Source: Malurus cyaneus samueli
Lineage: Eukaryota; Chordata; Aves; Passeriformes; Maluridae
NCBI GenBank assembly: GCA_009741485.1
Contig: CM019217.1
Location: 47,703,314-47,767,313, forward strand
Direction: 5' to 3'
Length of the DNA: 64,000 nt
This document shows positions 26,974 to 40,466 of this stretch, piece after piece; position 1 is the first letter of the stretch; each line of letters begins with the position of its first letter. A program made the translations under genes and the position numbers. Under the pieces are notes generated by a model that did not search any database, was not told the DNA's origin, and saw nothing but the letters and a program-made list of their open reading frames with translations.

Positions 26974-27000
26974 GGTCCGATTGGTATGGATGGAAAGCTG
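26974..27000 (+). CDS. COL25A1: COL25A1 Gly-X-Y module GPI-GMD-GKL
   Basis: This 27-nt phase 0-0 exon (GGT CCG ATT GGT ATG GAT GGA AAG CTG) has a tatcccag acceptor behind a T/C-rich stretch and a gtaggt donor. It encodes three collagen triplets with Gly in every first position, so it keeps the triple-helix register with the exon at 10758 and with the GQPGPQ exon at 31619. Like the 10758 module, it is absent from the human protein as I remember it. The Met-Asp and Lys-Leu positions give a less proline-rich, locally less stable helix segment. Inclusion is inferred from splice signals, phase and periodicity, not from transcripts. Confidence 0.82.
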
Positions 27001-30000
27001 GTAGGTGATTTGTTCAAAACCAGTGTAATTTAGGTCTTTCACATATTCCCCTCTTTGCTTTTTTAAATTAGTTATGCTGAAATGTGTATTAATCAAATAC
27101 TGGTTTCTTTCAGCATAATTTAGTTAAACTCCAGTAGTGTGGATTTTTAACAGGATGCTGAAAAGCCACTTCAGTCTTTCCTGTTTATGCAAGGAAATGG
27201 AGGTCAGCTCTGCTACTCCTGTTTCCTTGTCATTTTCTATCTGAATTAGATTGGAAGACAGATGTTCCTGCAAGGGTAGTTTGGTGGTGCCTTTCAAACA
27301 GCAGGGTATCACTTCTGACTACATTTCTATTACTCTTGCTGCTTTCCTTCTTCAAAAATTCTTAATTTGTGTGTTCTAATTTCTGTGCCTAGATTTTGTT
27401 GGCTGATTAAATCTTAACAGCCTCATGTCTCATAATAAATGCATTTGCATGATATTCCAGATATTCTTTAGGGAATGTGCTGCTTCAAGTTTTATACAAT
27501 GCATTTGTTAATACATTTGCACTTGTGTGTATATTTGTATAGTTTTATGTTTGGATGTATGAGCCTGGAAGTTGATGTTCCCAGCTCTTTAAAGCTTAAC
27601 ACCAAGGCAAAGGTGTGAAAATCCAGTTCTGACATTTTCAAATGCTGTTCCTTTTGCTCCCTCTCTTTTATCCCTTCCCAGGGCAGCCCTTTTCGCTGAT
27701 GTCCTGGATACCTATTTTCTTTTCTGTCCTTTTACTTGCTATAAGCCCCATTTCCTTTGCAAGCTCAACTTGTTAATTTTCAGTGTCAACTTCATTTTCT
27801 TCTCTTTTCTTCTTTTGCTTCTTGAGGTTTCTTTCTACTGTTAAGTAACTTCTCTGTAAAGTTTGCAGCGTGCAGTCAATGGGCTTTTTCTTTAATCTCT
27901 TTTAGGGGATTGTTAACTTAACCTGTTGACTTCAGTTACACCATGGATATTTCCTTTTTGTTTTGGTATCATTTACATATGAGCAGCTAATACTGGGTTC
28001 ATTTGCTGGGAAGGGATTAACTAGTAACTGTGGAAGACCTTCCATCATGGCAAATAGAACAGGTTGCCAAATGTGAGCCCTTTGTTTACTGCAAAATAGT
28101 GTATTAAACTAGTAAACAGGAATATAGAAGGGAAAATTGTTCTGAAGATTTTACTGAAACCCTGACATATTATGCAGCTATACCCACTAGTAATTTAGAT
28201 TTCAAAAAAATAAAATAAAAAGCAGCATTCAGTTACTATAATCAAGAACAAAAGCAATGATCCAGAGGTTCAAAGCAGCAGCCACCAAAATGCACCTGAT
28301 CAGTCAGTAGTGCTGGACTGATCTCTAAAAACGTGCCGAGACAGCAGTTACTTGGTAGTTAGAATTAATGACTCAATTTTAGAGTGTGTAACAGATTTGA
28401 ATAAAGAGATGTTCATTAGAAAAAAAACAGAGTAATGCTGACTTTTCAGTCCTGAGCAGTATTTGCTCCCTGTTGGTTATCTAAAATTTAGAGAAAGACT
28501 TGCAGCTAAAACATTTTAATCCACAAGTAACACGAACTGGGGGCGATTTATGCAGCAGTGAACCAAACTGATTTCAGCAGTCTTGGGGCCATTTTGGTAG
28601 CACAAGCAGAAAAATTGAGATTGAGTTTGCTCGAAGGAGTTATATTATCAGAATGAATCCATGTTAGAGGATTTTTTAATGAAGACAAAAGCAGCTCAAG
28701 GAGTTTTATTTCTGATCCTTTCACAGCATGCAAAAATGAGAGAGGGCAAAATTCACAGCCCCTTTTTGTGTCCCACACTTTGAATTGCTGTTGTGTTACA
28801 GCACAACAATGACCCCTTACAATTAAAAATGTCATTATTTTCATGCTTTTCCACCCATACCTTTGTAAGGAGGGCTGATCAAGTTCCATAATTCAGTGCT
28901 GGCTGCATGCTCTGCGTAGTGTCACTTGCTGGATCACTTGTGAGAAGGGAAAATTCTAATGTAGCTACAGTGGCTAGTAGGGCAAGGAGTAGGTAAAATC
29001 ATACAGAAATACTGAAGGATTTTGAACTATAGTAAAAAACAGAAAATAATTACCTTTGCTAATGCAGAGTTCCTTCCATGCTAAAGGAGCTTATGGCCAG
29101 TGAGTTAAAAAAATCCTGCCATGAGTACTTTTGTTTTCAGAATCTGCATTTATAGCTGAACACAGAGAACTGCAATATTGGCAGCGTATAGAAACTAAGA
29201 GTAATGCAGCTATTATGTTCCCCAATATCTCACAGTTTTCTTCTACATGAACAACCTAAAAAAATTCATTTTCCAGCTTTTTTCTGTATTGCAGACATGA
29301 AAGAAGAGCAATTATAAAATCACAGTAACAAAAGGCAAACTGGTAATGCTGTTGAGACTGAGAGTAGAAAACACTTTCTTGGGAGCATGACTCCAACCCT
29401 CCCATTCAGTTCAGAATATGTTTGTGTTATGTGTGTATGTCTTTTGTATGTTGTACATATAGCATGTGCCATGTGGACACTTAGCAGCCTCTATGTCTTA
29501 GATGAAAAAAAAGGTCAATTTTCAAATCTCATTGTTAAAATCTATGTGCATCGATTCTGTTTATTTGCTTTCTATTGCTTTAAATCAACTCTTTTTTGAA
29601 ACGTTTTGGTCATTTCAGACCTCCATTTAAGGTATAGCTTTTTTAATATATATGTATGTTGGAGACATGATTTGGTCAAAATCTGTTGCAACTTTAGATA
29701 TTCTTGCGAGCAAATATATTTTGAATTTTATGTATAAAGTTTGCATGCATAGGTCTCAGGTTAGACAATTTATGCAACTTTATTTTACTGGCTGACCAAT
29801 ACTGTATCAGTAGGCAATTCCTGATGATTTGAAGATCAGTTATAGTATGCAACAGCTTAAAATCTGCTGTGAGAGGAAGACTGAGGTAAAGTCTGAGTGC
29901 TGAGGAGTCTCAGTCATATTCTTTAACCCAGTGTGATGTGTAACTTCATGGAGTTCACCAGCTCAGAAAGTTTTACTTAATATTTGAACTGACAAACCTC

Positions 30001-31618
30001 AGCCAGCAATTTATCTTTTTTGTAACCTCTATGATGCGGTTTTGTTCCAAGGAAGAAATACAAAACTCGACATCCCCAAGAAGGAAGGCTTTGGTCTGCA
30101 TTAAATGTAAAGACTAGATAGCCACAATAATTCTGTATTTTACCATTATTCCTCTGTAACATAATTTCTTACATTTAAAAAAAAAATTGTTAACTTTCAT
30201 GTGAATTTAAATACCTTTTTTTTCCCCTGGCTTTTAATTAAGAAAGTTTAAAATAGTTGTTATATAAAAGCATTTTCTTCAGCTGTTTTTCTTGATAATT
30301 GTTCCCCGTTGAAATGCTTTTGCCCCCTTCTCCCTTAAAATCTCCCAGAATCACAGGTTGGTTGAAGTTGGAAGGGACGGGACCTCTGGAGAGGAGGGTC
30401 TGGTCTAATCTCTCTGCCCAAGCAGAGTTGTCTGAGCAGCTTGCCCAGGATTGTGTCCAGATGGTGTTTGAGTATCTTCAAGAATGGAAACTACACAATC
30501 TCCATGTTCCTTTTCTTATTTAAGAGTGAAAAAAAACCAGTGTTTCCTGATGTTTAGAAAAGTTTCAACTCTCTGTAGAAGTACCTTCTAGCTAAAGTGA
30601 AGAGGTTTTATAAGATTTAAAAGAAGGTTCCATGCTCAGTTTCTGTCAACAAAAGGAAATGTAGTTCCACTTTTAAATGAGGTAGTTAAATGCTATAAAA
30701 CTAAGCTAGCCCTAGGAGTTTAAAGGAATTCTCTCTTTCTAGGGAGAAATACATAATTATTTTTCTCTTCCAGTGTGAGCTGATTGTCTGGGTCATGTTG
30801 TTTATAGTCACAGCTGCTGTTTGCTAAAATAATTATGCTTCACACAACTAATTTCTATTAAGGGGGCTAAAATAATTCATGACTTTCACTGGCTTTTCTG
30901 ATCTAGGAAAATTAGGGATAAGTAGCCTACTGTTTAAGGGCTTGCAGCAAGAAGAAATACAGTTCCTCAGAGTGCAGAGTGTGCCTCTCCACTTACCCAG
31001 GGGTGATTTAAAGGGCATGTTGGAAAATAAGAGAAAGGAAATTTGTCAGTGCATGTTGGACTGACTAGGTTCATCAAAACCTTTCAGACTTGCTGATTTA
31101 AATATTGCTTTATACTTGTGTAAAACTGTGGTGCCTGCAGCAGTGGCAAAAACTCTACAGTTACTCCAGCAATGAGTTGCTCCAGTTTTGAGACGGTTCA
31201 TTCAAGAAGCACTCAGAGGTGAGCCATAATAGAGAAATAAAAGAGAAAAAAAACACAATACCAGCTTCTGAATCATCTCAGCACTTGTGGATTCTTTCTC
31301 ACTTGAGAACTGTTAGATTAGGTCTTCCTATCATTTCTAAATTGTTAACTATCTAAAAGAAGAAGTTTCTCAAATGCAGTTTCAATATGTTACTGTAATT
31401 TATTTCTAGAAACTAGGAGTTGCAAGAAAGTTCATCAGTTTGAATTAAAACACTCAAATTTGATTTAGACTTAAGAGTCCAAAATACGACTTGAATGGAG
31501 TCACTGTATATTTTGTTAGCTCCTTATTAGAGAGTGCTGTAACAGTTTTTTACTATTTAAGGAGCTAATCATTGTCATAACTTTTCATAATCTTTTGTTT
31601 TTCTGGTTTTTTTTTCAG
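27001..31618 (+). other. COL25A1: COL25A1 intron, 4.6 kb
   Basis: The donor is gtaggt and the acceptor is ttttttttcag. It carries a minus-strand CR1 3' fragment at 30345-30490. Otherwise it is AT-rich intron with T runs and no recognisable gene or RNA. Confidence 0.8.
30345..30490 (-). mobile_element. CR1 LINE 3' fragment (minus strand)
   Basis: The + strand reads agaatcacaggttggttgaa, gttggaagggacgggacctc, gcttgcccaggattgtgtcc and agatggtgtttgagtatctt. This is the complement of the 3' UTR of a CR1 subfamily with the usual order: AGAATCACAGAATGGTT, GGAAGGGACCTC, CAGGTTGCCCAGGATTGTGTCCAG. About 145 bp remain. Confidence 0.88.
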
Positions 31619-31636
31619 GGTCAGCCTGGTCCTCAA
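31619..31636 (+). CDS. COL25A1: COL25A1 exon GQP-GPQ
   Basis: This 18-nt exon (GGT CAG CCT GGT CCT CAA) runs from the tttttttttcag acceptor to a perfect gtaagt donor and encodes two collagen triplets in phase 0-0. The human COL1 domain has GQPGPQ at the corresponding place, directly after GESGPP as I recall it. That anchors the order of this exon and suggests the two modules upstream are extra. At 18 nt it is short even for a collagen gene and easily missed by gene finders. Confidence 0.9.
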
Positions 31637-34539
31637 GTAAGTGCCATCTTATTTTCCTACATAAGTAATAGCTAAATACAAGGCCCACCGAGCTCAGGTT
31701 ATCTACAAAGTATTTTAATCTATATTTTTTTATCCTACTGTAATAAGAAAGAAACTGGTAACTATTGCATAATTCTGTAAGGCAAATATTTCCCAAGAGA
31801 GAAATATGCGCCCCCCATATGTTTAAGTTCCCTCAGCTGTCTGACCAGATGGTGGGCTTAACAACATAATACTGAATAAAGCAAATCTCTATGTCTTGAA
31901 ACTTTGCCACCAAACTTTAAAGCAAGATAAAATAACTTAGCAAATGTGTAGCAAATGTAATACTTCAACTGCTTATTAATCACATGGTAATAATGTTGCT
32001 ATAATCCAGGCAGCCCTCACTTATTTTAAATATTGCACTGCTAGCTATTTTGATTAATTAGATACACTGCTTTGGATTAGTTCTGCTTTATTAAGTATAG
32101 TAGAACTTTGTCTTGTGAGCTGTAATTGAAGATGTGGAAATCTAGAGACCTAACTTCAGTTCTAAGGGAGAAAAAGACCAACAGAAAGGAAACATTACAT
32201 GTAGCAAAAATTAAATGTGAATTATTTGAGTGCTATAAAAATTTGGAAGGGCAAGGAAATAGGAAAAAAAAATTTAGACACCAGGACTTAGTGAAATCAG
32301 TTGAGAAATTCAGCCTTTTTGTATGCTCCAAATGCTTTGTGGCAAGTAAGCTTTGGTCTGTTGAACTGTCTTAGCAAGTTAGTTACCTGAACCAGGATTT
32401 CTGTGATGGCCTTCTGCATTTCAGAATCATAATTGGAAGTTAAAGCTTTGCCACCTTACTGACTGGTAATTTTTTTAAAGTTAAGGTTGTCATTATGAGA
32501 AGCAAGAATCCATTTTAGATTTTTTTAGTTTCTAAACATAATTTTCTGCTAAAAGACAGATTGATTTACAAGCCCTCAAACTGCTTGGCCTGAATGCACA
32601 GTATCCTTGCAGTGCCAGGCTCCATTTAATGGAATTGCAGAAGAACTCTGTGCCATACTGGAGATGACCACCCCCATGGCACTTATGTGCCGCAGTCGGC
32701 TCTTGATGTGTGGACTACACAGAGAGGTATCTTCAGCCTCTGTGCTGCCGGGGGTCACTGAACACAGAGATTGTAATCCTGTGTGGCACTGGAGCTCTGA
32801 GCAAGCTCTCTTGAGGACCTGAGGCTGATCCTTGAGCCTGTGGGCTGCCCTGTAGTTGATGTTAACTTGTGCTGCCACACGTGTCCTTTCCGTCTGGGAT
32901 TGGACCCCCACCTCCCACGTTTCAGTTGCTTGGAGAGTGTCTCTTGCCTGATGCTTGTAAACAGCTGCTCAGTCTTTGGAGCTCGTGTCCCTGCAGGAAA
33001 TGCCCTGGGATTGCTGTGGGCAAGGAACCACCATGGAGATGGCAGCGTTCAGTGCCGTTTTAAGGGCAGGAAGGCAGGGAAGTCTTGTCACTGTGTGTAA
33101 GAGAAGTGAGGTGCAAGCCACTAAAAATGTCCCCCAAATTGTTTTAAGAGACAATTCTTGCATTTTGACTTCAGTAATTCCTTGCAGTGGAAATTCTCAC
33201 CTCTGGGTCATCACCATTGTTCTCAGCAGTATGTGCCATTATTCTTAATAATGCGTTTTCCTCCTTTTCAGCTCAAGATGCTCTTACTGTGTCAGGAGTA
33301 TATGTGTGTACTCAGTCATTTCATCTGACTGATTGTGTCCAGCAGTAATTCTTTTGAGAGCACTGCTGGGAAAGCCACAATGGCATGAGATAGTCAGAGT
33401 TGTGTTCAGCTTCAGCTCAAGATGCCTAAACCCAGAAGCCTTTGTGTAGGTGTTGGAATAGGAGGTGTGTAAGCACTCCTTGCAGTCAGTAAAAGTTAAG
33501 CCAATACTCAGTGCACCCAACCTGTCCAGCTCCTCATAAACTCCTTGGGCTCAGTTTCATTGTGTGCCTTCAGGCATTTGTTGCTGAGTGAGATGATGCA
33601 GTGTCTCCATCTGTAGCCTCTGGCTGTTCCATGTGCCCAGGCTGGAGTCAGTGTTGGACCGTGGTTGTAGCTGTCAGTCACGGGCAGCTGTCTTGGATAC
33701 CTAGGGAATCTCTCACATGACACTAGCTGCACACATTCGTGCCTCTGAATTCCAGATTCTGACTGTAGGCAGAATCAGATCACCATGCTGCTGGGCTGCT
33801 TTCTAGCCAGTGTTGTCATCTGCGTGTCTCAGGCAACTCCATGTAGGCTGTACATTGAGAAGTCTTTCCACTTAAACTGAAACTTGGATCCTGATAACTT
33901 GGATTTTACCAGACAGCATTTTTAAAATATTGAAAGCTGCATTTTTTAAACATTGAAAGCTGTGCTTGAAAATCTCAAGACTTTTAAAAATTAAAGTATC
34001 CACAGAAAGCAGAATCTGTTCATCCATACAGATAAAATAATTCAAAACCCCTTGGCTTGTCATTAGGTAATGTTGAAATCTCAGCCTGTTATGATTGTCA
34101 GTAATCTCCCTGATCTTGACAGTGTCCATGAGAAATTAAAAATTTGAAGTATTGGTCAGTTTTTTAGAAAGTAAAGGTTTCCTGGCTTCAAAGAACAAAA
34201 TTGTTATGCTGACTGGAAAAGTATTAAGAAACTTTCTGATGTCCTAGCCATGCAAGTCCATGCTAAGATCAGAGGTAGATTCTAATCTTTTTTACACTCA
34301 GTGTTTTACTAGCACTTACATTTTTTGCTATGGTTTTCCAAAAGTGTGCACTAAATTCACCCCATGCACACCTAATGACTGGATACAATATAAATCTATA
34401 ATAGATCAATAACACCTTCTATCATTTTGGCTTAAATTTTTCTACTGCTTTTTTTCCTTCAAAAATCCATGGCAAAAGATAATTTTGCTTTACCTTTTCT
34501 CATTTCAAGTAACAAGAAGCTTTGTTACAACTCACAGGC

Positions 34540-34588
34540 ACTTTTTTGTTGTTTTGTTTTTGTTTGTTTGGTTTTGGTTTTTGTTTTT
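34540..34588 (+). repeat. T/G low-complexity stretch
   Basis: Repeated TTTTG/TTTG units ending in ttttttcag make this look like a splice acceptor. The sequence after it (A8, then caaaaagg) is not collagenous, and I treat it as low complexity. Confidence 0.7.
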
Positions 34589-37500
34589 TCAGAAAAAAAA
34601 CAAAAAGGTTATGGTTCTGCTGTACCTGTGAAAAGTAAAGACCACAACAAAAAAACAAAGAATATCTAGCCTAATTTTAAAAAAAAATTAAGTTCGTTCT
34701 TGTGATTTTGGTTTTCTGCTAAAGAGAAAGCTTTTTTAAATACCTTGAAAATTGTTTCTTTATAGAAGAGCAGGTAATTAAATATTTAATACCTTTGCTG
34801 AAATTAAATTCTGGCATTTGAGTGATCCCCAAAATTATCTGCTTTTTTAATTCTGGAATGTAAATAGGTATTTAGATTAGCTTGAACCAGGAAGGGTTCT
34901 TTTCCCAGTAAATCTGTACAACTGAATTCTGCCCATACTTTCTCTTTTTAAAATAATAGAAGTATTCCTGCTTGCCAGAGAATGAGGTTTAGCTTCTGGT
35001 CTAATGTTAATTCCGTAAGAAATGTACTATCTGGGTAACGAGAGAATGCTTGCTGTTTTAAATATCTTCTGTTGTTTAGCAGTAAAAGTTCATGCAAATA
35101 GTAGATGCCATGCTTTTAATATTTTGGTGAAGGAAGACAAAACAACCAGTGAAAAAATCTTGCTGAACTACAGCTATTGAAGTCTGTAAGTGTGGGGCAG
35201 GATGGTGTTTTGATGTGACTTCTTGTCTCAGCCAGCCAACTGTTGTCTCCTTTGGGGCAGTATCCCCTCCCTGGTCTATGTCTAGCATAACATACTTGGT
35301 CTCTCGTGTAAACATCCATGTTCACCCTCTGTGTGGGACTTTGAGATACAGCAGCCTCACAGATGCTTCTCCTTTCTCTTTGGCAGCTGTCCAAAACTGC
35401 ATTAGAAATTGACAAAATATTAATGATTGATACTTGTTTTCGTAAGATTCTTGTTTTTCTTTATGCGACATGTCCATGGATGTGACGTTGTAGCAGCCTG
35501 AAATTTTCCATGGCTTTGTGCATGATAAAGGGTTTCCATAGCGATTCTGGTGACAAATGTATGTCTCTTGTTCACCATCAAGCATGAGGGTACGTGACTG
35601 GAGTATTTTTAATTTCTGATGACAGAGATTCTGATTCATGGTTGAACTAGGTATTGCTGGCTTGTGCTATCAACAGAGCTGGTGGGAACCATTTTAACTT
35701 TTAGTTTTCTGGTTTTTGTCAAAGGGCAGAGAAACACAGCAGGCCACAGACCCTAGTTTTGAGTGGTTTTGGGAGGCAGCAGTCTAGGGAAGATATTTAT
35801 CACTTCCTAGAGAACGCTGTGATGGGAGGGAGACTCCTAGATCTTAGAAGACAGTTGAATATCTGATAGTAGGAAGGATCAGAAAAGGGGTGTACAAAGA
35901 AAATGTATTTTAAATCATGCCAAGTTTCCCTTTCAATTTTGGTAGTGTGGATAACCATCTGCGTTCACAACCTGTCAAATATTCCTCCCAGTGCATGCCA
36001 TTCCATGGCAGGGCAGTTGGTAGCATCAAGTGATCATGTATGTGTTTCTATGGCTTTTTAAGCTATGGGCAGGGTACACAATGCCCCATTGACCAGTGCT
36101 GCAGAGTGGTCTCTGCAGTCTGGTTGTTAGAGTTGGACATAGATTCTTTTGTTCTAATCACCATAAATTGAGGTGAGAGCTCCACATTCCTTTTTCTCTG
36201 GCAGTTTGCTTTCAGGAATGCCTCAAGATTCTTTACTTGCATGGAGAGTGGGGGAAGGAGGTAGAAATGCACTTATGGAGGACAAAGAAGAAACAATTTC
36301 ATCACTTTCAGATACACAGTGTAGTAAAGTTACTGCAGTAAAATTACTGGTCCTGGGAGAATCCCAGTGGTTGTGCCCAGGCCATCAGCTCTTCTCACTG
36401 TAGGGAATGATCTTGTGGGGTATTTCTCCTAGAAACTGATGCCCTGTGCTCCTTTGTAAACATCTGATGGGCTGCAGGATTGTATGACTCAGTGTGAATA
36501 TACAAATGCTGATCTGCTTCTGAGTTACAAGTCGCAGGTCAGATTTTGCTGTCAAACGTTGACAATTAGTTTATTATCATTAGGTAGCAGACTTGTAAGA
36601 GTGTTTTTCTTACTTTCTCTGTACAAATAACAAAGATAAATCCTTCATGCCTTTGCTGCTAATAACAATCTACTATAAATTATGAGATCAGAAATTAATC
36701 TGAGGGCATCGCTTATAAATAAACAAGCTTGTACTGTGTTTCATATGTATTTAGCAGGCTGAATTTTAGTTTGCTTGCCATTCTCCTTTCTTAAATGGCA
36801 ATAACATATGTGAACACTGTTAAAATTGTAAGATCTTTTTAGGAAACAGTGCATGTTGATTTGTGAACATGAAGAAACAAATGCCATTTTAATGGCTTTT
36901 TGTTTATGTATGTTGCTAAAATAAACCACATCAGAGAATGTAAGAGGAGAAGCCATGCTCAAAACTCCATTTACTGGTATACATAAGTGTTTATTACGTA
37001 AAAGATGCCAGAAATGTGTCTTCTCAGAAGGAGATAATGCATTTGTTTTTAAGTATGTTGCTTTCTCAGCTTTGCATTTAATCAAATAGAAGTTAATTTT
37101 GTTAAAAGGCATTGACAACAACAGTGAGCACTTTCAAAATATGAAACACTTCAGTTTCCCCTGGTAGATTCAGCACAGGTGTAAACCAGAAGAGCTGTGA
37201 ATATTAAGTGGTTTTCCTGGCCAAGCAGATAGTATTAGTGCAACAGGATTTTTTGCTCTGTAAGGAATAGAGTACAGAATTAGAGATTTAGGGGCAAATT
37301 GTTCTGAATTACCAGTTGTACCAAGGCTAAGGAAGCACCGTGGATAATTTAAAAAGGCGGAGGAGAATAAAAGTTCCAGGCAGAAACGAACAGAATTCTT
37401 GTGCTCTGCTTCCAACGTTTTTTCATTTGTGTTTCCCCACCCTTTCGTCAGGAATTGCAAAGGAGCCTCTAATGGCAGATTGATTACTTTCCTACAGTAC

Positions 37501-38851
37501 CCTGCTAAGTGAACTTAGCTGGGGATAATTAGACTTTTTACAGCTCTGCTCATCAGGCTCAGTCAGACACCAAGAGAGGCCAGACTCCTACCCAACTGTG
37601 CTACTGTGTTCTTTTTCTTACTCTGGTAGGCATGCTTTGGAGTTACAATTTCAGTAACTCTCTGCTGCTGAAATTGCAAGATGTTCAGATGTTCCACAGC
37701 ACTTCCTGGAACAGATAATTGATTTCTGAATTTTGTTCTTGATTCAGAAAGCTGAATTGGTCAGACTTGAATTCTGTTAATTTAACAATTAATGATTCAA
37801 TCTAGGTTTTGATTTTCTACAAACAGAAAAATAAGAATATTCATTGTACAGAATTCTGTGAAAAGGGCTCTTCACACAACATACAATCAGCTCTGGAAGT
37901 CCTTGTCAAATAAATTATTTTCTTATGAAGGTGGCTTCTTCTACTGAATCTGAAGATCACCTTCCAGAGTAGCTGTAGGCAATAGATAAAGAAATCTTGG
38001 AAAATTGCATTTGAGAACAATTTGTTTGGCCCAAAATTTTTAAATGTTGGTCTTCTCATTTCATAGTTCATGTGGCAAGGATTTCTGATACTGTTACTCT
38101 GAAAAAAACAAGCCCTAGAATAAGACAATACGTAAAACTAATACATAAAACTCTGAAGAAAATATGCACAATAGCTTTCAAGTTGTAGGATGTTACCAAG
38201 TTCTCTTCATGGTGGCATCATTACTTTTTGAAAATAATTGTGTTTGTTTTAATAAAATAAACATGAAGGTCTGATTCACTGGTTACATATGCCAGCATAA
38301 ATGTTATGGGGAAGCACACATTAGCATTCCATCTATTCGTCTAGAAGTTTCAGCTGTCACCAGGGCATAGCAGATCTTCTAACAGCAAGTGAGAAACTGT
38401 GAAGCAAAAATTACTTGCAAGCCTTAATTTGGTAAAGCATTGCTTATCTTAACACAGCACATATGAGTACAAAAAAGCAATTGCAAACCAAGTACTGTGG
38501 TTCCATTATGATGTGACAAAGAGTTGTCAAAACATAATTAAGGACTCTGAAATATTTCTTGTATTCCTAAATCATTTCTTTATCAAATCACTCTTGTGTT
38601 TTCTTCATCTTATTCTACATATGGCAGAAATACACCAGTGTGTTCTGTGTTCTATTAGGGATTATGTCAAAGCAGAGTATTGCACTGTGTTCAGGAATAT
38701 TATATAGTATTTTACTATCCTGCTGCACATGTTTTTAATTTGATATTAAACTCATGCTGGCTTATGGCTTTTAGTGATCTTCATGCTGTATTTCAGTTTG
38801 AATTCCAGTTCAGTTTGTTGCAGATCCCAGTAGTTTCCCTAGCTTTAATTT

Positions 38852-38867
38852 AAAAAAAAAAAAAAAA
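38852..38867 (+). repeat. Homopolymer of 16 A
   Basis: An uninterrupted A run. No retroposed gene or LINE body is recognisable just upstream, so there is no support for a retrocopy tail. Confidence 0.85.
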
Positions 38868-40449
38868 GTTCTAATATTGTGTATTTCATCATGCTTATTG
38901 TGATTCAAAGATAATGCTGTGATATCTAAGACAATAGTCTTTCACACTGTTTTCAAAATATCAGAGTTTCTTTGAAAGCCATTATCAGTTCAGAGACTTG
39001 GTGGTGTTTTGTGCTAGATGCTTGAAAGTCCTGTAAACTTGAGCAGACCTGGGAGATTTGGATCTCAGGCTGGTAGAGGGAACCTTCAAAATTCATATTT
39101 TCCATTATAAACTGACACTCCCGTGAATTAAAATCCGACAGATGTATATGTTAGTAGAAATGATTTAGGTTTTTTTATATGGGATTGATGCGTGAAGAGC
39201 ATCAATTTCCTGTAAGTGTGAGTCAAGTTTGGAGGACCAACAGAAAAAAAAAACACAGGAAGTACAGCAGTTACTTTCATCGGAGTATTTTGTGTACCTC
39301 CAGTAATGTTGAGGGCATGGAAGTATCCATTCTGTTTGTGAGTTTTGATCCAGATTGCCAATTCCAAAAACACTTTGTCTGTCCCTGCAATACCATAGGA
39401 TTTCCTAATACAGTTTTTTACTGAGGTCCATCAATAATGTTCAAGAGCTGTGAGCTGCTGAGAAACATGTAAGAGAATCACGTATTTTCAGAAATACAAT
39501 CCAGCTATATTGCCCAGTATGTCTGCTAGTGATCATTTGCCAAGAAGAATGAATATCCATTTAAGTATAAATATACATATGTGTTTAATTTTCCCTGAAG
39601 ATGTTCCGAATTTTGTAGACCATACTAGTAGACTTAAGGAGAAAACAGTTTTGTTTTTAATAAACTTTATGTTGTCTTAAATCGCTTCCTGTGTGAAGAT
39701 ATTTCCAACCTTACAGGTTACAAAAATATATTCAGTCATTTCACTTTTACATATGTTTACATAGTAAAGTGCATGAATGTTTGTAGTTGATGGAAAAACT
39801 CATTTGCATTTATCTGGTGTTTCATCTCAAACTTCACAAACCTGAACAGTTCTCAGAATAGCTCTATGAAATATGTCATTGTGGTTTTCCCCTTTGTAGA
39901 TAAATGAAAGGTTTGGTTCTTCTACTGACATTTGTTTGTCTTATTGTAACATAAATATTATTTTCTATGCTATTTTTTGTGCTTTCTATATACTATTTGA
40001 CATTAAATAAATCTGTGACTAAGGCTTGGCACATCCTCATCAGGGCCAGAGTGATGACTTAGAGTGTCAACTCTTTGCCTCTTTTAGCGATGACTTGTAC
40101 CTGGGATAGTTCAGAAACATTTGCAGTAACCTGGTACTTGCAGGTAACCCCGGGTGGGTTTGTGCAGTGTAGATTTTATCATGGAATTTATTGGACAGTT
40201 CTTGCAAAAAGGCTTTTTTGGGTACCAATGGAGCCCATTCATAGGAGTGATTTAAGGGACTACAGAATTTGCAAGGAGCGATAGGAAAGAAAGGAGAATA
40301 AGATCCTTGAAGGAATGTATGATATTTTGCTGAAATACATTCTCCCTAAGCATTAGCCTATACTGAAGTTTAAAAAGTTACCTAGTTTCTGAAATAATTT
40401 CACTGCTTTTAATTTGTGGATGTCTCAGATGCCTTTCTATCTCTTGTGC

Positions 40450-40466
40450 TTTTTTTTTTTTTTTTT
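40450..40466 (+). repeat. Homopolymer of 17 T
   Basis: An uninterrupted T run in intron, with no associated element seen on either strand. Confidence 0.85.

Noticed and set aside
34469..34669. Apparent acceptor at the end of a T/G tract (ttttttcag) followed by A8
   Set aside because: The following sequence is A-rich low complexity without collagen codons. The acceptor-like end is a by-product of the T/G repeat.
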